This document shows, piece by piece, positions 38,201 to 46,881 of a stretch of DNA of 64,000 nt; position 1 is the first letter of the stretch, and each line of letters starts with the position of its first letter. A model generated the notes under the pieces. It did not search any database, was not told the DNA's origin, and was given only the letters and a program-made list of their open reading frames with translations. Source of the DNA: JBBRBB01 sp038206235 (GTDB lineage Bacteria > Bacteroidota > Bacteroidia > Chitinophagales > Chitinophagaceae); NCBI GenBank assembly GCA_038206235.1, contig JBBRBB010000009.1, forward strand, positions 62,001 through 126,000, in the 5' to 3' direction. A program made the position numbers and the translations under genes.

Positions 38201-39525
38201 TTAACTCGCTGCAGCCGGGGCTTGGTTATGTTTTTGGCAAACAGCCCGATACCACATGGCTTAATGAGAAAGCAGCACAGGGTTTAATTGTGAGAGATAC
38301 TTTGTTTAATATTTTATTTAGTCAGAATTTTCAGCAACAGCTTAATGTTACTGCACAGCTTGAACCCGTGAAAGAATTCATTATAGATGTGAATGTTCAA
38401 AAAACATTTACCAAAGACTATACAGAATTATTTAAAGATACCAGCAGACTTTTAAATAAATTTGACCATTTAAGCCCGCTTGCAAATGGCGGCTTCAGCA
38501 TCTCTTATATCAGCTTTCAAACTTTGTTTAAAAAATTTAATCCCAATCAAATATCATCCACATTTTTAGAGTTTCAAAATAACAGGATAACGGTAGCAAA
38601 CCGCCTTGCACAATCAAATCCATATTGGATAGATAGCGGCTCGCAACGCAGTGGTGACGGATTTCCTTCGGGTTATGGCCGCTATGCACAGGATGTTCTT
38701 ATTCCTGCATTCATTGCAGCATACACGGGCAAAAGCGCTTCAACAGTATCTCTCATTAATGAATCAAACGCTACTATTAAATCGAATCCATTCAGAGATC
38801 TTCATGCTTTACCCAACTGGCATATAACATATACAGGCTTAACCAAAATACCGGCATTGGCAGATGTATTTAATAACATTACACTTACACATTCTTACTC
38901 CAGCACACTTAGCATGAACAGCTTTACCAGCGCTTTAAATTATTATGACCCTTTCCATTTAAGTGCCCCGGCATTTCTGGATACGATAAGCGGCAATTAT
39001 GTTCCTTTCTTTCTTGTACCCAATCTTAGCATACAGGAACAGTTTGCTCCGCTGATTGGGTTTGATATAACTACTAATAATCAAACGAGCCTTCGTTTTG
39101 AATACGCTAAGAGCAGGCAACTGAGCTTGAGCTTATACGATTACCAGTTGAGTGAAGTAAGAAGCACGCAATTTATTTTTGGTGGTTCATTCAGAAAAAA
39201 AGGAGTGCGCTTTCCTGTCAGGCTTCCATTTATAAAAGCGGATCCCGATGAAACGGATTTGAATGTGAGCCTCGACTTTTCTATAAGAGATGATGTGCAA
39301 ACCAACAGCCGTCTTGACCAGGCAAGCGCTTACAGCACCGGCGGACAAAAGGTGATAAGCATTCAGCCCTCTGTTGACTATGTGCTAAGCAACCGCATTG
39401 ATATGAAATTTTATTTTGACCAGCAGCGCATCATTCCATATATCTCTACTTCAGCGCCCATTACCAGTACAAGAGCGGGAATACAAATAAGAATTTCGCT
39501 GGCGCCTGATGAAAATAAACAATAA
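32272..39525 (+). CDS. sprA: SprA, T9SS outer-membrane translocon
   Basis: A 2417-aa protein with a signal peptide (SLLAALVLCLLCNFAKAQ), then the SprA N-terminal region (YPLTDRRGDRFAWQND, YRKPTYLTLDEMLRIQ), a repeated central region (VEIKPQGSVDLSLGYQG; IYIDDFEGSSSSLDLRFPFV; EWWLFRVPI-type segments) and a very long beta-rich C-terminus ending in RAGIQIRISLAPDENKQ. SprA forms a very large single-chain beta barrel through which T9SS cargo passes the outer membrane; it is needed for gliding and secretion in flavobacteria. The start is a TTG at 32272, the only start giving a full signal peptide. The T9SS-tailed peptidases encoded in this window are its expected clients. Confidence 0.96.
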   Translation: MKNFGTGTKSLLAALVLCLLCNFAKAQKPADSLHYPLTDRRGDRFAWQNDNPFYLNDTSFIKQDIEYDPITGQYYISEKIGDIIYRKPTYLTLDEMLRIQSQQDETNYFNERGETLLSLNRKTLRPPPHVYDKLFDRIFGISPTGLKVEIKPQGSVDLSLGYQGQNVKNPTLPEAARKTGGLDFNMNSNVNIMANIGDKLKLPISYNTLANFDFENQLKLDYKGMDDEILKSVEAGNISFQTRGSLMASPQSLFGVKTQLQFGKLFITAALANQRSQRQSLVLQGGGLAQKINKKLDDYEENRHFLMAQYFKDNYNNAMKSLPLVNSQVQILRLEVWVTNRTGTTINTRSIVGFMDLAETNPYNSTILSLTTNPLPDNYANSLYPSITADSSFRDPAMVNTLLLARGLTPVNDFEKTFARKLDSSEYYYNQQVGFLSLNQQLQPDEVLAVAYQYTYNGKVYQVGEFSQDVTLDSTQGVQKVLFLKLLKATSQRTNLPLWDLMMKNVYSLDVSGLSSEDFKLNVLYQEPSGGVKRYLPESSPDVSGSPLISILRADRLNFRNDPQPDGYFDYVDGFTVLSQYGKIIFPVLEPFGKDLDTLAFHGEPDTTRKKYVYFQLYDSIKAIAQTYANLNRYLLQGSVKGSSTTDIYLGGFNIPPGSVAVTAGGQALTENVDYIIDYNLGTLKIINQAIINSGVPVDVQYENNASFGIQQRSFFGLRLDYLVNKKLSLGATLERLAERPFFTKTNYGEDPIRNLMYGVDFNYQSEFPALTRWLDKLPFYSTTTPSSINAYGEAAFLKPGHPKQIGAGSEGLIYIDDFEGSSSSLDLRFPFVAWTLASTPQDITRFPESVLTNNLDYGKNRAKLAWYNIEPTLQDRSSNNNPLRGNLDELSDSRVRSVITSEIFPQRTTTFANVLTSTFDMAYYPTNPGPYNFTDDKADIGSDGELLNPKQRWGGIMRNIDQTDFETGNIEYIEFWMQDPYIMQRTNPGGFLYIDIGNISEDILKDGRRFYENGLNTPTQPAAVDSSSVWGNVPVNPIQITQAFSNDPNDRPYQDVGFDGLNDAAETRKRDTSYLKHLRDTFTTGSAVYLNAAEDPSHDNYKWYRDPSYDAAGAGILARYKDYNNTQGNSPIVTSASQFSPAATLYPDNEDLNRDNTLNETEEFYEYEIDLHANPLDSSLISKYITDTTLVTPALPNGTVRQEKWYLFRVPIKDYTKKIGNIPDFKSIRFIRMYLNGFQDSVVLRFASLDLVRNNWRTFTYFLDSNYIQLPPSSTTINVLSVNVEENSSRQPIPYKIPPGIERVQSLSTNGINLLQNEQAMSLKITNLAPQDSRAVFKTLDLDLRSYGQLSMFIHAESVTGQTALNDGQISAVIRIGQDFLDNYYEIKIPLKITSPTAVTAEEIWPAMNNLDFALQELVQLKIRRNSGRYPIASKYTEQIGDRFFSVKGNPNLGEVQGFLIGVENDSTVSASTEVWVNELRLSKLDEKGGYAALARVDMQLADLGTLTLSANTYTHGFGSIEQQVNERAKDNLFQFDAALTMDAGKLLPKKTGVSIPVYASINKTIITPQYDPYDLDIKFKDKLAMAGDKRDSVRKAAVDETTIKTINFTNVRFGQNGAKPRLWSLSNFDFSYSFTRFEQTNPLILLNRVSTTRAGLGYTYNSSSKFIEPFKKKIKNQSIWLTPVRDFNINPIPSLISFRADINRQFGIFVPRIVNTYDSKIEKVDTTYNKLFTLDRYYNLRWDLTRSLNIDFSATNFATVDEPRGQLNTKAKRDTVIQNFFSGGRNTLYQQRAVFSYNAPLSKLPITDWITARFSYTATYNWIGASILAFQFGNTIENSQQSSVTGEFDFTRLYSKSKWLESLTVASAENDLNKAEDNQGKTNLDSIPVVPPKVEVIKGLKGKAKKSALRKWRQQKRNARIAARKGKEAGITGGLVKAGGHILTMVKRASVNYNETYNSRVPGYNAGIGYDTKRFNSLQPGLGYVFGKQPDTTWLNEKAAQGLIVRDTLFNILFSQNFQQQLNVTAQLEPVKEFIIDVNVQKTFTKDYTELFKDTSRLLNKFDHLSPLANGGFSISYISFQTLFKKFNPNQISSTFLEFQNNRITVANRLAQSNPYWIDSGSQRSGDGFPSGYGRYAQDVLIPAFIAAYTGKSASTVSLINESNATIKSNPFRDLHALPNWHITYTGLTKIPALADVFNNITLTHSYSSTLSMNSFTSALNYYDPFHLSAPAFLDTISGNYVPFFLVPNLSIQEQFAPLIGFDITTNNQTSLRFEYAKSRQLSLSLYDYQLSEVRSTQFIFGGSFRKKGVRFPVRLPFIKADPDETDLNVSLDFSIRDDVQTNSRLDQASAYSTGGQKVISIQPSVDYVLSNRIDMKFYFDQQRIIPYISTSAPITSTRAGIQIRISLAPDENKQ

Positions 39526-39698
39526 AATTATGCTCATGAAATCCTGCAACCTTCAAAATTTGATTTCGTGGAGTTATTGTCTGAATAAAGTAATCTCACC
39601 CAAATTTTTTAAAAATTTTATTTTTATCTTTTGAAAAGAGAAATATTTTATTATCTTGCTCGCTTAAATTTTACTTGCCTAAAAAAACACTTCTATTT

Positions 39699-42600
39699 AT
39701 GAAAAAAATTGCTACTCTCTTTGGCTTGATGGGCCTTTTATGCACCCAGCAGTCCATACAAGCACAAAAAACGTTAGATGCTAACCATGTAAAACAACTG
39801 GTTTCTAAAAACGCATCCGATATCGGCCTCACTGTTGCCGATGTTGAAAATTCACGAGTCGTGAATGCCTATTACGATGCACATGCACAGGCATTCATGG
39901 TGTACCTGCAGCAAACCTATAAGGGAACAGATGTGTACAATGCCATACACTCCCTTGCCTTTAAAAATGATAAATTAGTTTCTTCGCAGGGTTCATCAAT
40001 TGGGATTGATGAAAAAAAAATGAACGCATCAGGCGCAGTGGCTGCTATTACTGCTGCTGACGCTGTGCGTGCTGCCGCTAAAGAATTAAACCTTTCATTA
40101 GCTCAACCAGTTATTGCATTAAAAAATGAGAATAATGGCAAGAGCATTGAGTTTGGTAATTTAGGTGTATCCTATAATAATATCACGGCAAATCTTTTTT
40201 GGATACCCTCAGAAAACCATTTACAATTAAGCTGGGAAGTTTCAATTTATACTGCAAAATCAAACGCCGCATGGTATATAAAAGTAGACGCAATAACGGG
40301 CAAAGTGCTAAGCAAACAAGATATGACGGTTAATTGTAACTGGAGCGAACCTGCACAGCGTAAACATAATATGTATGTGTTTGAAGATAATAGTGCGCCT
40401 GCGATAACCGGCGAATATAGCCCTGAAAGTATAACCTCTGCGAAATATAATGTGCTACCTTATCCTACTGAAAGCCCCCTTGCGGGGCCCACAAGCTTAG
40501 AAACAGACCCCTGGGCGAAAAACGGAAATCAAAACGCTAACACAAATAAATGGAATACAGATGCCACCACTGATTATATTGTTACCCGTGGTAATAATGC
40601 ATTTGCTCAAACAGATTTAGATTCCAACAATGCAACTGCAGGATATGCTGCAGCCTCAACAACTGCACTGCCCAACCTTACATTTAATTATCCTATTGAT
40701 ACCTTGTCTGACCCTTTAGAAAATCCTTCCTTTGCTGTTACAAATTTATTTTACTGGAATAATACCATGCACGACTTGCTTTATCAATATGGATTTGATG
40801 AAATAGGCGGCAATTACCAGTCAACAAATTTTGGACGCGGAGGTCTGCAGAACGATATCGTGTATGCCGATGCACAGGATGGCGGCGGTGCAGGTACGCA
40901 TATTGATAATGCCAATTTTGCACCCGCACCCGATGGGCAAAGTGGCAGAATGCAGATGTATATTTGGAGACCATCAAGCTTAAAAACATTTAAAATAAAT
41001 TCTCCCGCAAATTTAGCCGGTGTAAAACCTGCCGCCGAAAGTAATGTAAGCATTAATAATAAACTGGCACAAACGGGAACCATTACTAATGATATAATTG
41101 TATGGAAAGATGCTGCGCATCCTGATTCAAGCACAGCCTGCAGCGGAGCTGCTGCTAATGCCGCTCAAATAGCCGGGCATATTGCTTATATAGACAGGGG
41201 AAGCTGTAATTTTACAGTGAAATTCCATAGTGCGCAATCTCTTGGCGCGAGGGCAATTCTTGTAGGTAATGTAGCTTTAGATGACCCAAGGTATAATACC
41301 GAGCCACAGGAAACGGGTGGCAATTTCCTTGTTATCATGAGTGGTGATGATAATACGATAACTATTCCCGGCGTTTTTATTCAATATGACAGCGCTCAAA
41401 AAATTAAGAATGCACAATTAAGCGGGCAAACAGTAAACGGCACAGAGTCTCCTTCGCCGCGTATTGACGGGGATTTAGATGCCGGCGTTATTACACACGA
41501 ACATACTCATGGTATGAGTAACCGCCTTGTCGGGGGTGTAAATACAGTTAGTTGTCTTCAGAGTCTTCAATTTCAACTTTTTACAGCTACGCCCAAGGAT
41601 GCAGAAGTAATGGATGAAGGCTGGAGCGATTATTTGGCTTTAATGATGACTACTAACTGGGCCACAGCAAAAGCTACGGATGGGGCGCTTCCAAGACCCA
41701 TTGGTAATTATGTTATTGGTTATCCTACGGATGGCCCGGGCATACGTGCCTATCCTTATTCTACAAATATGAATATTGATAAATGGACTTATGATAGTTT
41801 ACGTACAGACCCCACAATACCTGAATTGAAATCTGATAATTTACTTACGGCAACTGTAGATGAAAGTGATTCTTACACAAAATATTATGTAGGAGAAATT
41901 TGGTGTACTACACTTTGGGAAATGACATGGAACTTAATTCAGACTAACGGTATTAATAAAACTTTCTTTGATGCAAGCAAACAGGGTGGTAATACAATTG
42001 CTATGAACCTTGTAATTGAAGCGCAGAAGCTTACTCCATGCGAACCTCAGTTGACTGAGGCCCGGGATGCTATTTTACAAGCTGATACCATTTTATATAG
42101 CGGCTCTCATGCACGTGAAATCTGGACAGCCTTTGCCGGCAGGGGTCTTGGTGTTGATGCAAACTTTTATGACAGAAAAAAATTGAAGGATGGAATCGGC
42201 AGCTATAAATTACCGAAGGCATTGCCTGTAACATGGGGCAGCTTCACCGCAGAAAAGAATGGAAATACAGCTTTACTTAAATGGACAACTTTGCAGGAAG
42301 TAAATACAGATAAATTTATTGTTGAAAGAAGTGCAGATGGCAGAGTTTATACATCTATTGCTACTGTAAAAGCAGCAGGCAACAGCAGCGTAGAAAAAAG
42401 CTATAGCTCTCCTGATGCGCATCCGCTAAAGGGCAATAATAACTATCGTATAAAGCAGGTTGATAAAGATGGCAAGGCAAATTATTCTGATGTGCGTTAT
42501 TTGAACTTTGCAGATATTAAACCTTACATCAAAATTTCACCAAACCCTGCAACTGATATTGTAACTATAAACATTGCGGGAAATACTCAGTCGCTCAATA

Positions 42601-42755
42601 TTCAGTTGATGAGCAGCCCAGGGCAGTTTATAAACAAATATATAATGAGTGGCGAAAACTATTCATTCGATGTTTCAAAACTTGCAGCCGGTGTGTATAA
42701 TATTATAATAGATGGTGATGGTTATTCAGCCAAATACAAATTAGTAATTCAATAA
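39699..42755 (+). CDS. M36 fungalysin-type metallopeptidase with PA domain and T9SS tail, copy 1
   Basis: A secreted peptidase (about 1018 aa). ATG at 39699 starts a normal signal peptide (MKKIATLFGLMGLLC, SIQAQ); a TTG at 39675 is possible but less likely. It has an FTP-like propeptide, the M36 catalytic domain with HEHTH at about 600-604 and the downstream Glu motif MDEGWSDYLALMM, an inserted PA domain (IAYIDRGSCNFTVKFHSAQS, ARAILVGNVA), a beta domain (LPVTWGSFTAEKNG, ERSADGRVYTSI) and a T9SS type-A sorting domain (KISPNPATDIVTI, LAAGVYNIII, YKLVIQ). Expected to be exported through the SprA translocon encoded just upstream. A near-identical C-terminus is shared with the next gene. Confidence 0.95.
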   Translation: MKKIATLFGLMGLLCTQQSIQAQKTLDANHVKQLVSKNASDIGLTVADVENSRVVNAYYDAHAQAFMVYLQQTYKGTDVYNAIHSLAFKNDKLVSSQGSSIGIDEKKMNASGAVAAITAADAVRAAAKELNLSLAQPVIALKNENNGKSIEFGNLGVSYNNITANLFWIPSENHLQLSWEVSIYTAKSNAAWYIKVDAITGKVLSKQDMTVNCNWSEPAQRKHNMYVFEDNSAPAITGEYSPESITSAKYNVLPYPTESPLAGPTSLETDPWAKNGNQNANTNKWNTDATTDYIVTRGNNAFAQTDLDSNNATAGYAAASTTALPNLTFNYPIDTLSDPLENPSFAVTNLFYWNNTMHDLLYQYGFDEIGGNYQSTNFGRGGLQNDIVYADAQDGGGAGTHIDNANFAPAPDGQSGRMQMYIWRPSSLKTFKINSPANLAGVKPAAESNVSINNKLAQTGTITNDIIVWKDAAHPDSSTACSGAAANAAQIAGHIAYIDRGSCNFTVKFHSAQSLGARAILVGNVALDDPRYNTEPQETGGNFLVIMSGDDNTITIPGVFIQYDSAQKIKNAQLSGQTVNGTESPSPRIDGDLDAGVITHEHTHGMSNRLVGGVNTVSCLQSLQFQLFTATPKDAEVMDEGWSDYLALMMTTNWATAKATDGALPRPIGNYVIGYPTDGPGIRAYPYSTNMNIDKWTYDSLRTDPTIPELKSDNLLTATVDESDSYTKYYVGEIWCTTLWEMTWNLIQTNGINKTFFDASKQGGNTIAMNLVIEAQKLTPCEPQLTEARDAILQADTILYSGSHAREIWTAFAGRGLGVDANFYDRKKLKDGIGSYKLPKALPVTWGSFTAEKNGNTALLKWTTLQEVNTDKFIVERSADGRVYTSIATVKAAGNSSVEKSYSSPDAHPLKGNNNYRIKQVDKDGKANYSDVRYLNFADIKPYIKISPNPATDIVTINIAGNTQSLNIQLMSSPGQFINKYIMSGENYSFDVSKLAAGVYNIIIDGDGYSAKYKLVIQ

Positions 42756-42774
42756 ACAATTTTTTTTGAAAATG

Positions 42775-42806
42775 AAATCCCGCTTTAATAAGGCGGGATT
42801 TTTTTT
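42775..42806 (+). terminator. rho-independent terminator after M36 copy 1
   Basis: A stem AAATCCCGC / GCGGGATTT with a 9-nt loop, followed by a run of T, 19 nt after the stop codon. The same structure follows the second M36 gene. Confidence 0.9.
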
Positions 42807-42966
42807 GCATCGGTCACACGGCTCTAAGCCGTCAGACCGTAATCCTAATACTGATATTTATCTTTCCATAAGCCTTTAAAAAAATTCTAAGATTCTATTA
42901 AAATACTTTAAACATTTCATTTATCTTGCTTCGCTAAATTTATTTATCTAAAAAACCATTCTGTTT

Positions 42967-45954
42967 ATGAAAAAAATTGTTACTCTCTTTGGCTTGCTCG
43001 CATTGCTATGCACGCAATTTATACAAGCCCAAAATTTATCAGATGCTACCCGTGCAAAACAACTGGTTTTAAAGAATGCATCTGCTATCGGCCTTACTGC
43101 TGCTGATATAGAAAATGTAAGAATTTCTGATGCCTATTATGATAAAACCTCTAGTTCCACTATGGTTTACCTGCAGCAAACCTATAAAGGAGTAGATATT
43201 TATAATGCTATCAGCACGGTAAGCTTTCGCAATGATAAAATTGCTGCTAACAACTTTTACCATTTAAATGATGCGCTCATTGTGTCAAAAAATGCAAATG
43301 CTGTTCCCTCTGTAACCGCAGTTACCGCTTTACAAAATGCAGCCGAAGAATTAGGGCTAATTCTTAAACAATCACCAGGCTCACCTTTAAAGCGTTCTGC
43401 TGATGGAAAATATTTTGAATTTGACAAATTGGATATAGCTCAAAATAATATTACAGTAAAATTGCAGTGGATACCGCAGAATGATAACAAGAATTATTCT
43501 TTAAGCTGGCAGGCAGCAATACATAGTTATGATAAAAATGCTATGTGGCTTGTAAATGTAGATGCACATACAGGCAAAATAATTTCAAAAGTAAATCTTA
43601 CCTCGTATGAAAACTTTGAAGCAAATCAAAATCGTCCTCATTATATTTATGCTTATGAAGTTTCTGAATTCAATAACAAAGAAGTTCAAACACCATTTGT
43701 TACTCCTTTAAGTATTAATACTTCAAAATACAATGTTATTCCAAACCCTTATGAAAGCCCGCTTACCGCTACGGCAACTCTTCTCACAGACCCCTGGACA
43801 ATAAATGGGAATCAAAATGCGAATAGCTTAAAATGGAATAGTGACGGTACTACCGATTATGACATTACCCGCGGCAACAATGTATATGCACAATTAGATA
43901 ATGACGGTAAAGATAATACCTATGGCTATGCACCCGCTTCACAAACTGCACTGCCGGATTTGACTTTTAATTATCCGCCTGATTATTTAGGAGACCCTAC
44001 CGAAAACCCCTCTTTCCCTGTGGTCAATCTCTTTTATTGGAATAACCTAATGCATGACATGAGTTATCAATATGGATTTGATGAACCCGCAGGTAATTTT
44101 CAAGAGAATAACCAGGCACGTGGCGGAAAAGAAAATGATTTTGTAATAGCAGATGCACAGGATGCAAGCGGCAGTGATAATGCAAATTTTGCCACACCTA
44201 CAGACGGCAACAAACCCCGTATGCAAATGTTTTTATGGAGCCCTTCCAAAGTAAAAACATTGCTAGCAAACCTGCCCACCCAATTTAGTGGTTATAAGCC
44301 TGCGGCAGAAAGCGGTGTAAGCAATGCGAATAAACTGGCTCAAACAGGTAGTATTACCAATGATGTTGTTCTTTACAAAGATGTACTTCATCCTGATTCA
44401 AGCACTGCCTGCGGAGGCGCCGCCAATACCAGCCTATTAGCAGGTAAGATTGCATACATTGACAGGGGCAGTTGTCCTTTTGTTGATAAATTTCATAACG
44501 CACAATTAGCCGGCGCCCTCGCTATTATTGTTGGCAATGTTGCTCCGGATGACCCGCGTTATGATGGAACAAATACCGGCAATTTCCTTGTTATAATGAG
44601 TGCTACTCCGCTTGATAATACTATCTATATTCCCGGCGTTTTTATAGCGTACGATACGGCACAAAAAATGAAAGGTTATTTAACTTCAGCCATTAAAACA
44701 AATACAACCCTTTCTCCTTCACCGCGCCTTGACGGAGATATAGATAACGGCGTAGTTTGCCATGAATATACACATGGCATTTCTACCCGGTTAACAGGCG
44801 GGCCAAACAATTCTAGTTGCCTTAATAATGGCGAACAAATGGGTGAAGGATGGAGCGATTATTTTGCTTTAATGATGACAACCAACTGGGCAACTGCCTC
44901 TGTAAATGATGGTGACATACCCAGACCTATTGGAAACTATGCTTATGGATATGATACCGATGGCCCTGGAATTAGAACTTTTCCATATAGCACCGACATG
45001 ACGATAGACCCATGGACTTATGATAGTCTGCATACGATGGATTTTAAAGAATATAGTCTTTTAAACTCCGGTTCTATTTATTATACAGGTGAATTTTGGT
45101 GCACTGCTCTTTGGGAAATGACATGGGAACTTATAAAAACGAACGGAATAAATCCTAACTTCTTTAATGCAACGGCAACAGGCGGCAATAGTATAGCTAT
45201 GCACTTGGTAATGGAAGGATTGAAATTACAAAAATGCAGCCCGGGATGTGTTGATGGCCGTAATGCGATATTAAAGGCCGATACATTATTGTATGGAGGA
45301 ATTCATAGTGATGCACTTTGGACAGCTTTTGCAAAAAGAGGTTTGGGTTGCGGTGCTTCTCAGGGAAGCAACAACAAAATAAAAGATGCAGCGGGTTCTT
45401 ATGATGCAAACAGTTGTGCTCTCCCGGTAACCTGGGGCGGTTTTACTGCAGAAAAGAAAGGCACTACGGCTTTACTAAAATGGACAACCCTGCAGGAAGT
45501 AAATACAGATAAATTTATTGTTGAAAGAAGTGGAGATGGAAGAGTTTATACTTCTATTGGTACGGTGAAAGCAGCAGGAAACAGCAGTGTTGAAAAAAGC
45601 TATAGCTCTCCTGATGCACACCCTCTGAAGGGCAATAATAACTATCGTATTAAGCAGGTTGATAAAGATGGCAAGGCAAATTATTCTGATACACGTTATT
45701 TGAACTTTGCAGATATTAAACCTTACATCAAAATTTCACCAAACCCTGCAAGCGACATTGTAAATATAAACATTGCAGGAAACACTCAGTCACTCAATAT
45801 TCAGTTGATGAGCAGCACAGGGCAGTTTATAAGCAAATATATAATGAGTGGCGAAAACTATTCATTCGATGTTTCAACATTAGCAGCCGGTGTATATAAT
45901 ATTATAATAGATGGCGATGGTTATTCAGCCAAATACAAATTGGTTATTCAATAA
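42967..45954 (+). CDS. M36 fungalysin-type metallopeptidase with PA domain and T9SS tail, copy 2
   Basis: A 995-aa paralogue of the preceding gene with the same layout: signal peptide (MKKIVTLFGLLALLC, FIQAQ), propeptide, M36 domain with HEYTH at about 599-603 and MGEGWSDYFALMM, PA insert (IAYIDRGSCPFVDKFHNAQL), beta domain and T9SS sorting tail. The catalytic region differs moderately from copy 1, while the last roughly 180 residues are almost identical in protein and DNA, which suggests gene conversion. The upstream AT-rich leader (TTATCTTGC about 40 nt before the start) and the downstream terminator are also shared, marking a tandem duplication of the whole unit. Confidence 0.95.
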   Translation: MKKIVTLFGLLALLCTQFIQAQNLSDATRAKQLVLKNASAIGLTAADIENVRISDAYYDKTSSSTMVYLQQTYKGVDIYNAISTVSFRNDKIAANNFYHLNDALIVSKNANAVPSVTAVTALQNAAEELGLILKQSPGSPLKRSADGKYFEFDKLDIAQNNITVKLQWIPQNDNKNYSLSWQAAIHSYDKNAMWLVNVDAHTGKIISKVNLTSYENFEANQNRPHYIYAYEVSEFNNKEVQTPFVTPLSINTSKYNVIPNPYESPLTATATLLTDPWTINGNQNANSLKWNSDGTTDYDITRGNNVYAQLDNDGKDNTYGYAPASQTALPDLTFNYPPDYLGDPTENPSFPVVNLFYWNNLMHDMSYQYGFDEPAGNFQENNQARGGKENDFVIADAQDASGSDNANFATPTDGNKPRMQMFLWSPSKVKTLLANLPTQFSGYKPAAESGVSNANKLAQTGSITNDVVLYKDVLHPDSSTACGGAANTSLLAGKIAYIDRGSCPFVDKFHNAQLAGALAIIVGNVAPDDPRYDGTNTGNFLVIMSATPLDNTIYIPGVFIAYDTAQKMKGYLTSAIKTNTTLSPSPRLDGDIDNGVVCHEYTHGISTRLTGGPNNSSCLNNGEQMGEGWSDYFALMMTTNWATASVNDGDIPRPIGNYAYGYDTDGPGIRTFPYSTDMTIDPWTYDSLHTMDFKEYSLLNSGSIYYTGEFWCTALWEMTWELIKTNGINPNFFNATATGGNSIAMHLVMEGLKLQKCSPGCVDGRNAILKADTLLYGGIHSDALWTAFAKRGLGCGASQGSNNKIKDAAGSYDANSCALPVTWGGFTAEKKGTTALLKWTTLQEVNTDKFIVERSGDGRVYTSIGTVKAAGNSSVEKSYSSPDAHPLKGNNNYRIKQVDKDGKANYSDTRYLNFADIKPYIKISPNPASDIVNINIAGNTQSLNIQLMSSTGQFISKYIMSGENYSFDVSTLAAGVYNIIIDGDGYSAKYKLVIQ

Positions 45955-45975
45955 ACTATAATTTTTTTGAAAATG

Positions 45976-46008
45976 AAATCCCGCTTTAATAAGGCGGGGT
46001 TTTTTTTT
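45976..46008 (+). terminator. rho-independent terminator after M36 copy 2
   Basis: A stem of AAATCCCGC against GCGGGGTTT, including one wobble pair, followed by a T run. It is a duplicate of the terminator at 42775-42806. Confidence 0.88.
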
Positions 46009-46033
46009 GTATTTGCTTTATTATTTTTATTGT

Positions 46034-46140
46034 TATACCAATTGTATTTTCAAATTAATCCAACTTATCTGGTATAATGCCGATGTAGAAGCTGTTTAGT
46101 CCAATTTATTGGACTATTACAGATGCACAATCGGTATTAC
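46034..46140. repeat. 107-bp inverted-repeat element, copy A
   Basis: It begins TATACCAATTGTATTTT and ends CACAATCGGTATTAC, so the ends are imperfect inverted repeats. Inside lie TAATGCCGAT, which can pair with ATCGGTATTA, and a perfect hairpin AGTCCAAT-TT-ATTGGACT. Copy B at 58750-58856 is exactly the same length. It is non-coding and looks like a MITE-like or structured element. Confidence 0.8.
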
Positions 46141-46330
46141 GTGCACTGCGAATGGTTTTGCACTGTAATGAAAACCGTAAGGATTGCGAGCGGGCAGAGT
46201 GTGTTGTTGTATTTTGAGTTGGGTTAAATTGTTTCTCGTTTCTGGTTTTCCATTGTGCATCATGCTTTGGGGACAGTAAGACATCAACCTTTTGGTGAAA
46301 AAACAGGTATTTATTTCCTATCTTTAAAGA
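46141..46330. other. intergenic remainder upstream of the 181-aa gene
   Basis: About 190 bp without a supported gene. TATCTTTA near 46318-46325 resembles a -7 promoter box (TAnnTTTG with the last base changed), but it lies only a few bases before the GTG start. A TTGTTTCTCGTTTCTGG stretch resembles sequences near 19938 and 23200. Confidence 0.4.
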
Positions 46331-46876
46331 GTGAAAAAAAAGAAGAATATATTAGTTGACATTGAGATTGACAAGCTGATGAACTCAATTGAAAATAGTG
46401 TTTCGGGTGACATTTTTGACACCGATATTTTTCAGTTATTCAGCAAAGACACCAAGCAAATAAACAAGGCAGAGTGGCAGTTTAAATGGCAAGAACAGTT
46501 GAAATTTTCCGATAGAGAAACTTATAAACTTGTAATCAAGGACAATCCAAAAATCATTCAGGGACTAATAAGTTTAAGCCACCAAGGCGACCATATTTAC
46601 ATGCACTTAATTGAAAGTGCAAAGTTCAATAAAGGGAAACAAAAAATATATGCCGGAGTTCCAGGAAACTTAGTGGCTTTTGCTTGCAAACTTTCATTCG
46701 ACAAGGGCTACGAAGGTTATCTTGCTTTTGACGCTAAAACAGTTTTAGTAAAACACTATCAAGAGACACTTTATGCCACACATTTCAGAGGAACAAAGAT
46801 GATAATTGAAACTCCAGCAGCAAACAGATTAATTAACCTGTATTTTTCCCGACAGGGATGGATACCAAAAAAATAA
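46331..46876 (+). CDS. conserved protein of unknown function, GNAT-like, first gene of a pair
   Basis: A 181-aa protein starting at a GTG. An N-terminal charged segment (KKKKNILVDIEIDKLMNSIE) precedes a region resembling a GNAT-type fold (VIKDNPKIIQGLISLSHQGD, IYMHLIESAKFNKGKQKIYA, VPGNLVAFACKLSFDKGYEG, LVKHYQETLYATHFRG). I know similar proteins from Bacteroidota but not a function. A small basic protein follows 5 nt after the stop, so the two form a likely operon with toxin-antitoxin-like architecture. No catalytic motif is certain. Confidence 0.75.
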   Translation: MKKKKNILVDIEIDKLMNSIENSVSGDIFDTDIFQLFSKDTKQINKAEWQFKWQEQLKFSDRETYKLVIKDNPKIIQGLISLSHQGDHIYMHLIESAKFNKGKQKIYAGVPGNLVAFACKLSFDKGYEGYLAFDAKTVLVKHYQETLYATHFRGTKMIIETPAANRLINLYFSRQGWIPKK

Positions 46877-46881
46877 AAACA

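Noticed and set aside
39675..39698. TTG start for the first M36 peptidase
   Set aside because: The ATG at 39699 aligns with the start of the tandem paralogue and gives a normal signal peptide.
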